This document shows positions 25,630 through 34,038 of a DNA stretch of 64,000 nucleotides, one piece after another; the stretch's first letter is position 1; every line of letters starts with the position of its first letter. The notes below the pieces were generated by a model. The model did no database searches and was not told the DNA's origin. It saw only the letters and a list, made by a program, of their open reading frames with translations. The position numbers and the translations under genes are program-made. Source of the DNA: JABMOV01 sp964654545 (lineage in GTDB: Bacteria > Fidelibacterota > Marinisomatia > Marinisomatales > JABMOV01); NCBI GenBank assembly GCA_964654545.1, contig CAZZIU010000005.1, positions 76,384 to 140,383 of the forward strand, read 5' to 3'.

Positions 25630-27026
25630 ATGAAATTCAATTATTGGCGTATTCTTTTACTCGGATTCGGATTTATGGGAGTTACCTTGCTCTGGGGTAT
25701 ATACAATGCCTACGTCCCCATATTTCTCCAGGCTGGTCGTCCTGATTACAGCACAACGGCAGGTGTGACGGGATTTGGTATGTCCGCCAGTTGGACGGGT
25801 TTTATTATGACCTTGGATAATATTGCTGCATTACTCATTTTACCATGGATTGGAGCCATATCCGATCGAATATGGACAAAAATCGGGAGAAGGAAACCAT
25901 TTATCATCATTGGGGCACCAATTGCGTTTATCGGTTTTGTATCGATTCCCATTTTTGTGGGTAACTCTTTGGTGTTCTTTATGGGTGCAATCTTTCTCAC
26001 CCTTTTGGCCATGGATCTCTTCCGTACACCCGTTATATCCTTCATGGGAGATATTACACCATCACCTAAACGATCCCAGGCAAACGGGATGATCAATCTC
26101 ATGGGAGGGATCGGTGGGGTACTTGCCTTCGTTGCCGGCGGACTCCTTTTCAAGGTATCAGTTGGGGCTCCTTTTTATTTTGGTGGTATCGCCATGCTGG
26201 CCGGATGTGGAATTGTCATTGGTTTCATAAAAGAACCTGCCCCGGATGAGGCCAACGCACCTGAAGAAAAACCAGCGTTAATCAATAGCCTGAAACACGT
26301 ACTAAAGGACCACAATAAGTCCGCCATAATGCTGTTGGGAGCGATCTTCTTTTGGTTTTTGGGGTATGGAGCACTGGAAGTCTTTTTTACATCATTTGCT
26401 GTGAATCATCTGGGAGTAGATTCGGGTCAGGCAACATTTCTACTGGCCTATTTTTCCATAGCAATTATCGGTTTTTCACCGATTAGTGGCTGGATTGGTT
26501 CACGATTGGGTCGAAAGTTTTCCATAAGTATCGGTATAATTGGATTTGCGGTTCTATTGGGAGTTGGATTCTTCATGGAAACTGTACTTGCAGCAAAAAT
26601 CATCCTTCCCCTCTGCGGTATTTCCTGGTCGCTCATACTGGTGAATTCACTACCAATGGTTTTGGATATGGCTCCCGCAGGTCATTTGGGTGTTTATACC
26701 GGTTTGTATTATTTGGCTTCCCAACTGAGCAATATTGTGGGGCCAATTTTATCNNNNNNNNNNNNNNNNNNNNNNNNNNNNNNNNNNNNNNNNNNNNNNN
26801 NNNNNNNNNNNNNNNNNNNNNNNNNNNNNNNNNNNNNNNNNNNNNNNNNNNNNCCGGTTTGTATTATTTGGCTTCCCAACTGAGCAATATTGTGGGGCCA
26901 ATTTTATCCGGAAAGATAATTGATATATTTAACAATGATTATCGTACGGCCTTCCTGTATGGCACCGCAACTCTTTTCATTGCCTTATTTTTTATGATTC
27001 CTGTAACAAAAGGTGAGGCTTCCTGA
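25630..27026 (+). CDS. MFS transporter, interrupted by an assembly gap
   Basis: Twelve-helix major facilitator, nearest in look to the glycoside-pentoside-hexuronide/SLC45-like sugar transporters (Asp-Arg-x-Trp-Thr-Lys-Ile-Gly-Arg-Arg-Lys-Pro-Phe after helix 2, early Trp-Gly-x-Tyr-Asn-Ala-Tyr-Val-Pro). The frame breaks at 26754-26853, where 100 N are flanked by the same 55 bases on both sides. If one copy and the N are removed (155 bases), the frame is continuous to the TGA at 27024-27026 and gives 413 residues. The ATG at 25630 has a GAGG site; a GTG at 25606 is less likely. Substrate is unknown. Confidence 0.87.
26754..26853. other. Assembly gap (100 N) with 55-base duplicated flanks
   Basis: Exactly 100 N. 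The 55 bases at 26699-26753 are repeated exactly at 26854-26908. Two contigs that overlap by one assembly k-mer length were joined by a fixed-size gap, so no real sequence is likely missing here. Confidence 0.95.
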
Positions 27027-27035
27027 TTTTAGTAC

Positions 27036-29051
27036 TTATTGTTTCTGGTCATGATTATCCGGTGAATCTTTGGGCTTTTTAAATCGCTTCCCCCTTGCTT
27101 TTCGCAACGCTTTTTCATTTTCAATTGCCTCATCCACATAGTCGGGATGTTCATGACGGTACATGTCTTCCGGCATAGATCCAGTTAACCAGGATGGGTT
27201 CATTGGATACACGTGAGGACTAAATACGGTGGAATATAAATGCCACACTACTATTGCCAGAAATGCTAACCAGGCCTCCCAGTAATGAACCACCAGAGCT
27301 ACATCCAACGCACCAATAGGAATAAAATGGATAAACCAGTTGTCGAACCACAATAGTATACCGGTTATAATCATCACGACAGTACCCCATACCAAAGCCC
27401 AGTATTCAGCCTTTTCTACATAGCTAAAACGGGTGAATTTGGGGTTTTTTGAGCCTAGTCCCAGATTATAACTAATCCGAGAACCAAATTCACGCAAATC
27501 GCGAAACAGCGGTAGCATATCTTTGAAAAACTGTCTCCCACGTTTTGTAAAAATAAGAAATATGACATGCCATACAACGGTGAGGATAAAGATGACAGCG
27601 GCTATACGGTGAAGTGTGCCTCGGAATTCAAATCCGCCATCCCAGCCAAAGAAAAATGTAGATATCCAGGCTTGGTCAAAACGCAGGGCAAATCCAGATA
27701 CAACGAGCGTGAGAAAACTTCCCATTAGAAGAGTGTGCTGCCAGACTTCTCCAAGATGCATACGGCGAACCTGTGGTCTTCGAGTCATGGTTTTTATGAT
27801 TTGCCTAATGAGATCAATAAGCCAGTGCAGCACCATAAAGCCAATCACAATTATGATAAGCAGGATATAAATTTTTTCAACGATAATTGCAATCGGATGC
27901 CGAGTGTCTTTTACCGTACCGTGAATGGTCACATTTGCAATTTCCGATGTTATCCCCGGATGGCATTCACCGCAGGTTGATTGCAGGTTGTCAGGATAAA
28001 TGGTTGAGTTCGGATTGTTGCTGGGCAAAATGCGATGCACGCCGTGACAACTGGCACAATTGGCCACATGGGTATCTCCCGATTTTGATTTCAACCCATG
28101 ATAACTATCCACATAATTACGAAGGCTTCCTGTGGGTGCACCATAATCATCATTTAACAATTCCGATTGATGACATGGTGTGCAGGTAGATTCAGCCAGT
28201 TTCATTTTTGAAACTGGTGATCGTGGATCCTCAGGTGACATAATGCCGTGCTCACCATGGCAGTGCGTACACACAGGTGATTCAGCATTACCACGAGCCA
28301 CCAGCATCCCATGGATTCCTTCATTGTACTCTTTAGCAATTTCCTTATGACAGCGACCGCATGTTTTGGGAATATTGAAATGATTAATGGACGATTCATT
28401 TTGAATTGGCGAATATATTTTATGTGCCGTACCTTCGGTGGAATGGCAGTCATTACAGGTAGCCGCATCGTATTCATTGTTTCCATTGCTATTTGCTAAT
28501 CCATGTACACTATTATTATAGATTTCAACAGGATGATCCTTCAAAATATCGTACTGCTTCACAAGATCAATGTCCTCATGGCAGTTACCACATGTTTGTG
28601 GCAAATTGGAAGGGTGCGTTTTGGAGAGCTTTATGTCACTCGGCAAAATATCATGGTCGCCATGACAATCTTTACACTGTGGTGTATCTTCACAGGGTTC
28701 GTACTCCAATCTGCCATGTGCCTGATATTCATCGGAAGCATCTTCGTGACAGGAACGACATCCATCACACCCAACCTGCATGGCTGATGCTTCATCATGG
28801 GGGATAAAATCTTTATCCTGATGACAATCCAGGCACTCAAGTCCCTCATGGATTGAATGGGATAAATCCACTTCAATATCTGTATCGTATTTGCTTGTTT
28901 CGTGGCAGTCGATACAGGCATCATTATCAATATACTCGATGTCCTGCGACGATGAGCTTGGTACAAAAACCAGGCTAATGATTAATAAAAGCCACGAATG
29001 TGGAGCGAAAAATCTGTTTACAACTAGATTTTTCATGTTTTGAATTGCCAT
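27036..29051 (-). CDS. Undecaheme cytochrome c fused to membrane cytochrome b (CbcL-like)
   Basis: 671 residues. A signal sequence (about 1-36) leads to a periplasmic domain with 11 CXXCH heme motifs between about 43 and 365, including a dense Cys-Asp-Gly-Cys-Arg-Ser-Cys-His. From about 385 the chain has five to six membrane helices with conserved His pairs (Trp-Gln-His, Leu-His-Arg, Val-Trp-His, Val-Val-His-Tyr), like the di-heme cytochrome b of hydrogenases and formate dehydrogenases. The C-terminus is short, basic and cytoplasmic. This c-b fusion resembles CbcL of Geobacter, an inner-membrane quinol oxidase used in extracellular electron transfer. It is last in the cluster transcribed from the ferredoxin/NrfD genes. 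Confidence 0.9.
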   Translation of the reverse strand: MAIQNMKNLVVNRFFAPHSWLLLIISLVFVPSSSSQDIEYIDNDACIDCHETSKYDTDIEVDLSHSIHEGLECLDCHQDKDFIPHDEASAMQVGCDGCRSCHEDASDEYQAHGRLEYEPCEDTPQCKDCHGDHDILPSDIKLSKTHPSNLPQTCGNCHEDIDLVKQYDILKDHPVEIYNNSVHGLANSNGNNEYDAATCNDCHSTEGTAHKIYSPIQNESSINHFNIPKTCGRCHKEIAKEYNEGIHGMLVARGNAESPVCTHCHGEHGIMSPEDPRSPVSKMKLAESTCTPCHQSELLNDDYGAPTGSLRNYVDSYHGLKSKSGDTHVANCASCHGVHRILPSNNPNSTIYPDNLQSTCGECHPGITSEIANVTIHGTVKDTRHPIAIIVEKIYILLIIIVIGFMVLHWLIDLIRQIIKTMTRRPQVRRMHLGEVWQHTLLMGSFLTLVVSGFALRFDQAWISTFFFGWDGGFEFRGTLHRIAAVIFILTVVWHVIFLIFTKRGRQFFKDMLPLFRDLREFGSRISYNLGLGSKNPKFTRFSYVEKAEYWALVWGTVVMIITGILLWFDNWFIHFIPIGALDVALVVHYWEAWLAFLAIVVWHLYSTVFSPHVYPMNPSWLTGSMPEDMYRHEHPDYVDEAIENEKALRKARGKRFKKPKDSPDNHDQKQ

Positions 29052-29103
29052 AATATCCCCCGATGAATGGCAGTGATTGATGAATGTGGATTGCAGGGTT
29101 GTA

Positions 29104-30309
29104 CTATTGCGATTGCACCTCTGCCTTTTTCCATGGTGGTAAAAGTCTGATAAGAATTGCCAGAATAAAGAATGGAACGATTAGCAATGTCAGTGCCATC
29201 AAAAATCCCTCCCGACCAAATATTTCCATATCGTACGATATCAAACCTCTAAAGCTTTTGGAGAACATCTGTCCCCCTAACACTACATTCCATCTGGTAC
29301 TGAAAATCCCAATTTGAATCAATATGGCTGTCAAGAAATACAGCAATTTTCGCAGTTCCTGATTGAATTTAGCCATTTTAGTGACAATCAGAATACCCAA
29401 TGGTACGATCATACCAATCAGTATTTGCAACACAACTAGACTAATAAATAGTTTGTTTACCACCATTTCGGTAATAATCTTTATGGATTCCTCACTTTCG
29501 TACAAGCGATGTGTAATATCCAGTATTTCCAGTGAAAAGTCGACGATGGCAGCATACAATAGAAATGATGCAATTTTGTCCAAACAAGCCATGTCAATGG
29601 CTTTCCCGCGGGATGGTGTAATGATCATATAAACCAACATCACAAGTGCGATCCCAGAAACAATTGCAGAAAACAAGAATACTATTGGAATGAGAACACT
29701 GCTCCACCACGGATTGGCCTTAATTGAGCCAAAGATGAATCCCACATATCCATGCAAAATAAAAGCAGATGGTATGCCGAGTATGGTGATGTATTTCACT
29801 ACCTTTTTGTCAAAAACAATGGATTCAGGACTGTCATCTCTGGAAAACAATGATAATGCTTTGTAAGCCCAATTCATGGGAAATTTTGCCGTTCTACCCC
29901 AGTGGATGAGATCCACACGATAATCAAACCAGATTTCCAGTAATAGAACTACCATGAGGTACCAGGCATAAACAAAACCAAACATGGCCATTGCGGAGCT
30001 CAAGTTTGGTGTAAAGAAGATTTGCCAAGATCGCAGTGGATGACCCAAATGTAACAACAACGGCATAGGTGCGATAATGAGAAATGCCAATGCAGTAAGC
30101 AAAGATAGCCGATACGTCGGTCGTAATTCCGTCACGTTAAATACCTTTACCAGGGATGCCAAAATAAAGGCACCAGCTACCAAACCCGTAAGATATGGAT
30201 AAACCACAATCAGAATGGACCAGTGTACCTGAATTTCATTCGGGTAGATGAAGCCGGACAATTGTTCCAATAGTCTTGTGAGTCCTTCATGTACTGCTGC
30301 TACGTTCAT
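29104..30309 (-). CDS. NrfD/PsrC-family integral membrane quinone-interacting subunit
   Basis: 401 residues with about ten membrane helices. The pattern (Pro-Tyr-Leu-Thr-Gly-Leu-Val-Ala-Gly in helix 1, Leu-Leu-His-Leu-Gly-His-Pro-Leu-Arg in the second or third, late Trp-Asn-Val-Val-Leu-Gly-Gly) is that of NrfD/PsrC proteins. These anchor Fe-S and catalytic partners and exchange electrons with the quinone pool. The gene overlaps the four-cluster ferredoxin gene by four bases, the usual partner. No molybdopterin catalytic subunit is nearby; the multiheme cytochromes on each side take that place. Confidence 0.9.
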   Translation of the reverse strand: MNVAAVHEGLTRLLEQLSGFIYPNEIQVHWSILIVVYPYLTGLVAGAFILASLVKVFNVTELRPTYRLSLLTALAFLIIAPMPLLLHLGHPLRSWQIFFTPNLSSAMAMFGFVYAWYLMVVLLLEIWFDYRVDLIHWGRTAKFPMNWAYKALSLFSRDDSPESIVFDKKVVKYITILGIPSAFILHGYVGFIFGSIKANPWWSSVLIPIVFLFSAIVSGIALVMLVYMIITPSRGKAIDMACLDKIASFLLYAAIVDFSLEILDITHRLYESEESIKIITEMVVNKLFISLVVLQILIGMIVPLGILIVTKMAKFNQELRKLLYFLTAILIQIGIFSTRWNVVLGGQMFSKSFRGLISYDMEIFGREGFLMALTLLIVPFFILAILIRLLPPWKKAEVQSQ

Positions 30310-31055
30310 TTTACCTCCCCATCCAGATCAGTGTAAAATACCTTTGGTTTCGTGTTGAGCTCAGGTTTGAGTACATGAACTTTTTTCATCCGTCTTAGCC
30401 GTGTCAGCGGACTGGCTTTGCTTTCCAAATCGCCAAATACTCTTGCCTGGGTAGGACATACTTCCACACAGGCCGGTAACAGGCCTTTTTTAATGCGATG
30501 GTAACAAAGTGTGCATTTGTCAGCCGTTTTCTTTACTGGATGCATATATCGGGCACCATAGGGGCAAGCCTGGATGCAATAGCTACAGCCAATGCATCGT
30601 TTTTCATCCACCAGGACGATACCCTCTTCCGTGTTGAAGGTGGCTCCAACCGGGCATACCTGGGCACAGGGCGGGTTGTCGCAATGGTTGCACATTTTTG
30701 GCACAAAAAAGCTGCGCAGGATATCGCGTTCTTCCATCTCCGATGAGAGTTTACCGGCACCACCCTCATTGCATTCGACCACCACTTCGTCATTTTTCTT
30801 AATAATGTATCGTTCTACCCAGGTACGGAAATAGAATGGTTCCTTTGGAACTTTATTCTCTATTTTGCATGCTTTCACGCAATTTGCACATCCGATACAC
30901 TTATCGATTTGGATTCCCAGTGCATATCGTTTTACATGATGCATAACATCCGATGATGTTTCCGAAACGGCATGCAAAAGTGTACCAAAAAAGTTGCCGG
31001 TTGCGAGTACAACCGCTGATTTACTCACTAGGGATATAAAGTTTTTTCTCTTCAT
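30306..31055 (-). CDS. Four-cluster 4Fe-4S ferredoxin subunit (DmsB/PsrB/HybA-like)
   Basis: 249 residues from the ATG at 31055. Sixteen Cys in four groups bind four Fe-S clusters: Cys-Ile-Gly-Cys-Ala-Asn-Cys early; Cys-Asn-His-Cys-Asp-Asn-Pro-Pro-Cys; Cys-Ile-Gly-Cys-Ser-Tyr-Cys; and Cys-Thr-Leu-Cys-Tyr-His-Arg. The N-terminus (Lys-Arg-Lys-Asn-Phe then a hydrophobic run) looks like a Tat-related signal with Lys-Arg in place of Arg-Arg, so an exported, periplasm-facing subunit is probable but not certain. The start shares one base with the stop of the 8-heme cytochrome (TGATG). An upstream in-frame start at 31097 is less likely. Confidence 0.91.
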   Translation of the reverse strand: MKRKNFISLVSKSAVVLATGNFFGTLLHAVSETSSDVMHHVKRYALGIQIDKCIGCANCVKACKIENKVPKEPFYFRTWVERYIIKKNDEVVVECNEGGAGKLSSEMEERDILRSFFVPKMCNHCDNPPCAQVCPVGATFNTEEGIVLVDEKRCIGCSYCIQACPYGARYMHPVKKTADKCTLCYHRIKKGLLPACVEVCPTQARVFGDLESKASPLTRLRRMKKVHVLKPELNTKPKVFYTDLDGEVK

Positions 31056-31798
31056 CAGTCTAACTCCGGTAAATGAGGATAATGGCATTGCCAGCAAAGA
31101 TATTTCTCTCCATTATTTCCATGCGTGGAAAGATTGATCTTTGGGGCTTCCCGGTTAGAGGATTCTTTGGAATGACATTGCCCGCAAAATGCACGTTTAG
31201 TGGGTTTGGAAGGCCGCACTTCACGTGGTTTTATTTTATGCTCTTCGGGTGTGTTATGGCAGGTTATACACTCAAGCTTAACATGTGGTGATACCGCAAG
31301 TGTGCTTGCAATACTATTGTGACAAGCTACACACTCTGCAGGTGTTTCCGGCGGAGTCGGATCATGTGGATCATGACAATTGATACAGGGTTCCAGGGGA
31401 TTGTGGGCAAATGGATTTATCTGTGGAAACCCTGTTGGGCGTGATGGGTTGTATGTGTGACATACTGGACAGAATTTCCTCTCTCTGGGAGCAGGCGGAG
31501 TTGCATCATCCGGTTCCTCTGAATGGATATAGGAGGCACCATGACAAACTTCACAGGAAAGTTTATTGTGATACCCTTCCTGTTTTAACTCAGGTTGTTC
31601 ATCATGACAATCACTACATATCTCAGATCCGGCATATTGAATATCTTTCGATAATTCTCTTTCGATAGCAGTGGTATTAAAAATACCCTTCTTTTTTAAT
31701 TCATCAGGGATGACAAAAACTCTTACACTAATTACAAGTACAATCAGTACAATAAAACTGATACCGATTCGTATGACTTGGTCGGGTAATTTAATCAT
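31055..31798 (-). CDS. Octaheme c-type cytochrome, membrane anchored
   Basis: 247 residues with one N-terminal membrane helix (about 10-28) and no clear cleavage site. Eight CXXCH motifs lie between about 62 and 240, and several are followed by a distant His suitable as second axial ligand. The final motif is Cys-Trp-Gln-Cys-His-Tyr-Pro-His. It begins an operon with the ferredoxin and NrfD genes, so I infer a periplasmic electron carrier docking to that quinone module, comparable to the cytochrome subunits of Qrc, ACIII or Nrf complexes without being clearly one of them. Confidence 0.88.
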   Translation of the reverse strand: MIKLPDQVIRIGISFIVLIVLVISVRVFVIPDELKKKGIFNTTAIERELSKDIQYAGSEICSDCHDEQPELKQEGYHNKLSCEVCHGASYIHSEEPDDATPPAPRERKFCPVCHTYNPSRPTGFPQINPFAHNPLEPCINCHDPHDPTPPETPAECVACHNSIASTLAVSPHVKLECITCHNTPEEHKIKPREVRPSKPTKRAFCGQCHSKESSNREAPKINLSTHGNNGEKYLCWQCHYPHLPELD

Positions 31799-31943
31799 AT
31801 GCCTCCTTCACGTCTCCTGTAAGCATCCTTACCAAATCCATTTATCATGCAATTGAATTGTAGTCCATTGCAAATAATTGGATATGTCCGTATATGTAGA
31901 TATTGAGGGTTGATTCCGGGGACCAGTGAAACATGTCCCCCGT

Positions 31944-31960
31944 TTGTATGTAACGTACAA
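31944..31960. promoter_or_regulatory. Weak dyad TTGTA-N7-TACAA upstream of the octaheme gene
   Basis: In the 251-base gap between the NapC-like gene's stop and the octaheme gene's start, a 5-bp inverted repeat with a 7-base spacer lies about 150 bases before the octaheme ATG. The spacing is like that of CRP/FNR-type operators but the half-sites differ. I see no gene in this gap. Confidence 0.25.
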
Positions 31961-32049
31961 CAACTAATGCCTGTTTTATAATTCATAATGAAAATAGGGT
32001 CGTACCACATCTATTGCCATTTTACCCCCTTGGTTATGGCTAAGAGTTT

Positions 32050-34029
32050 CTATTGTGTCATAGTTTGCAAATCTTTTTTGTAATTCTCAAGTGTTTCAAT
32101 AATCAAATGGTAATTGTGTACCCCAAGACTGCCGTCTTTTCGCAACTGTAAAATGCCGGTTACCACACGTTTATAGCTAGGATTTTCAGCATTGTAACTT
32201 GGTATGGTGGACAACAATGCTGAGACATCGCTCAAGGTAGTGTTGTAATTGCCCTGCCAGGTTTCCAGCATCTCGATTTCTTCTTCCTCATGGCAATCTT
32301 CACACCGTACAACCATGTCTTCTGCTAAAGCTGATTCATCGCCGGCGTGGCAATCCAAACAGGCAACTTCTTCTTCGGACATCGCCGATGGGTATGGATT
32401 GGGAATCCAATCAGCAGAACCATCATAAATGGATGCCTGTAAGGAATGGCACTCCGAACATGCCTCTTTCACCTCTTCATGATGGCATGAAGAACAGGTT
32501 TCATTGGTAATAACGATATCACCATGCTTGGCAACATTAGAATGGCAATTAAAACACTTCACCTTACCATTGGCAATATGTTTTTCGTGATTAAATAGTA
32601 CGCCATCAAAATCTCGTTCAATGTTTTCCACGGCTATATGGCAGTTGCTGCATTCAGATGGTATTACATGAGAATACTGGGACAGGTCAGGTACACTGAT
32701 GCCCAAATTTGTTTCAGAAATAATCTCCATTAAATCACTGGAAACTTTCGTTAATAACTGGTCAGAAAATGCTACATTGTGAACCATATTTCCGCGATCG
32801 ACAATGTTGTAATTGTATTTTGCCCGATCCAATAACGGTTGCACAATATATTGTTTAAGCTTGCCAGGAGGATTTTCATTTAATTGATTTTCGACGGATT
32901 CAATGGATTTTTTTACAATGGCCACCTTGTTCTCCAAAACGTCTTTCCATTGATTAAACAATTTATTGTATCCAGTACCATGACATTTTTCACAGGTTTC
33001 ACCAGTGGGTTCGGCAGTATCTTCGTCGTACTTGGACGTGGATACATTTTCATGGAAAATATGGCAGGCTTGGCAGGTTAGTCCGGCCTCAAACATCCTG
33101 TCAGGATGAAGATTTACTCCTTGTCCAATTTGTCCGGAAAACAGCCCAAACTGTATTGAATGCATGTTGGAATGGCAACTTTCACATTCAGGTACAATAT
33201 TTTCTGTTTTCGTAACTGATTTGTGTTGGATAGCAGAATGACATTGTTGGCATTCAACCTTATGGTCGGTGACGTGATTCCGGTGCATAAAATCGCCATC
33301 GTCGTACATGTTAATTTTTTCAATTTCTGCGTGGCATGAGCTACAGCGTTCTTTTGGTACGGCACCATCTCCGATTTGCATTTTACCATGGCATTTTTTA
33401 CAGTCAATCTGCAATTCATTGACTTTCGTATGATCGTAATCCACGGTGGTGGTTTTGGTGTTAATGGGAGCATCATGACACCAGGTACAATCGTTTATCG
33501 GTTTTTCATTTGGTGCATTTTTAAAATGACAAAGAAAACAGGTGGATTCGGTAACGGAAATATGTTCACCCTGCACTACTTGCGAATGGCAACTTGTGCA
33601 ACGCAGTTTCTTTCCCCGCCTCAATTCGGTCAAGTGCGGTTTGTGCTCGAAAAGAATGCCTTCTTTAAATATAACATCATCTTTAAGCAATCGTTGCTCG
33701 TGGCATCCCGATCTAAGACAGCTTTCATCGGAGATTTCTGCCCATGGTTTGGACTTTTTGTATACACCGGTAAAATAATTCACTACCATGCTTGCGGCGG
33801 TAAATTTTCCTTTTATTTTCGATTTAAAACCGGGAGGAAAATGACAGGCCGTGCAGGTCACTTCTGCATGGGTTGAAGTCCGCCAAGCGTCTACATAGGG
33901 TTGCATAAAATGGCAGTTTGAACAAAAAGTTGGTTTCGAAGTCAATTCTGTGGCTGCTAAGAGCATCAATAATACAGCTGTCAGAATTCCGAGTGTAATC
34001 AGGGCAATTTTTATAATTCTATTTTTCAT
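32050..34029 (-). CDS. NapC/NirT-like multiheme cytochrome c (17 CXXCH plus one CX4CH)
   Basis: 659 residues. An N-terminal membrane helix is followed by Phe-Cys-Ser-Asn-Cys-His-Phe-Met and Cys-Thr-Ala-Cys-His-Phe-Pro-Pro-Gly, the NapC/NrfH pattern for quinol-oxidising cytochromes. A third site reads Cys-Leu-Arg-Ser-Gly-Cys-His, a CX4CH spacing. The periplasmic chain then carries 15 more CXXCH motifs in two groups (about 147-340 and 485-610), separated by a heme-free helical section (about 345-480). It likely takes electrons from the quinol pool or passes them through the periplasm. The gene stands nine bases before the 841-residue gene's stop, in the same direction. Confidence 0.9.
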   Translation of the reverse strand: MKNRIIKIALITLGILTAVLLMLLAATELTSKPTFCSNCHFMQPYVDAWRTSTHAEVTCTACHFPPGFKSKIKGKFTAASMVVNYFTGVYKKSKPWAEISDESCLRSGCHEQRLLKDDVIFKEGILFEHKPHLTELRRGKKLRCTSCHSQVVQGEHISVTESTCFLCHFKNAPNEKPINDCTWCHDAPINTKTTTVDYDHTKVNELQIDCKKCHGKMQIGDGAVPKERCSSCHAEIEKINMYDDGDFMHRNHVTDHKVECQQCHSAIQHKSVTKTENIVPECESCHSNMHSIQFGLFSGQIGQGVNLHPDRMFEAGLTCQACHIFHENVSTSKYDEDTAEPTGETCEKCHGTGYNKLFNQWKDVLENKVAIVKKSIESVENQLNENPPGKLKQYIVQPLLDRAKYNYNIVDRGNMVHNVAFSDQLLTKVSSDLMEIISETNLGISVPDLSQYSHVIPSECSNCHIAVENIERDFDGVLFNHEKHIANGKVKCFNCHSNVAKHGDIVITNETCSSCHHEEVKEACSECHSLQASIYDGSADWIPNPYPSAMSEEEVACLDCHAGDESALAEDMVVRCEDCHEEEEIEMLETWQGNYNTTLSDVSALLSTIPSYNAENPSYKRVVTGILQLRKDGSLGVHNYHLIIETLENYKKDLQTMTQ

Positions 34030-34038
34030 CGTTTCGTC

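Noticed and set aside
26699..26908. 55-base direct repeat as a real repeat or mobile-element footprint
   Set aside because: Copies flank a 100-N gap, the same length occurs at the second gap with unrelated sequence, and the repeats fall inside coding frames that close when joined.
28202..28807. Several overlapping frames on both strands within the multiheme genes
   Set aside because: Repeated CXXCH codons (TGY-N6-TGY-CAY) create long shadow frames; only the frame with hemes has a signal peptide and membrane domain.
31795..32010. Minus-strand 71-codon frame before the octaheme gene
   Set aside because: No Shine-Dalgarno site, no domain, and it runs into the octaheme start; the stretch looks like a promoter region.
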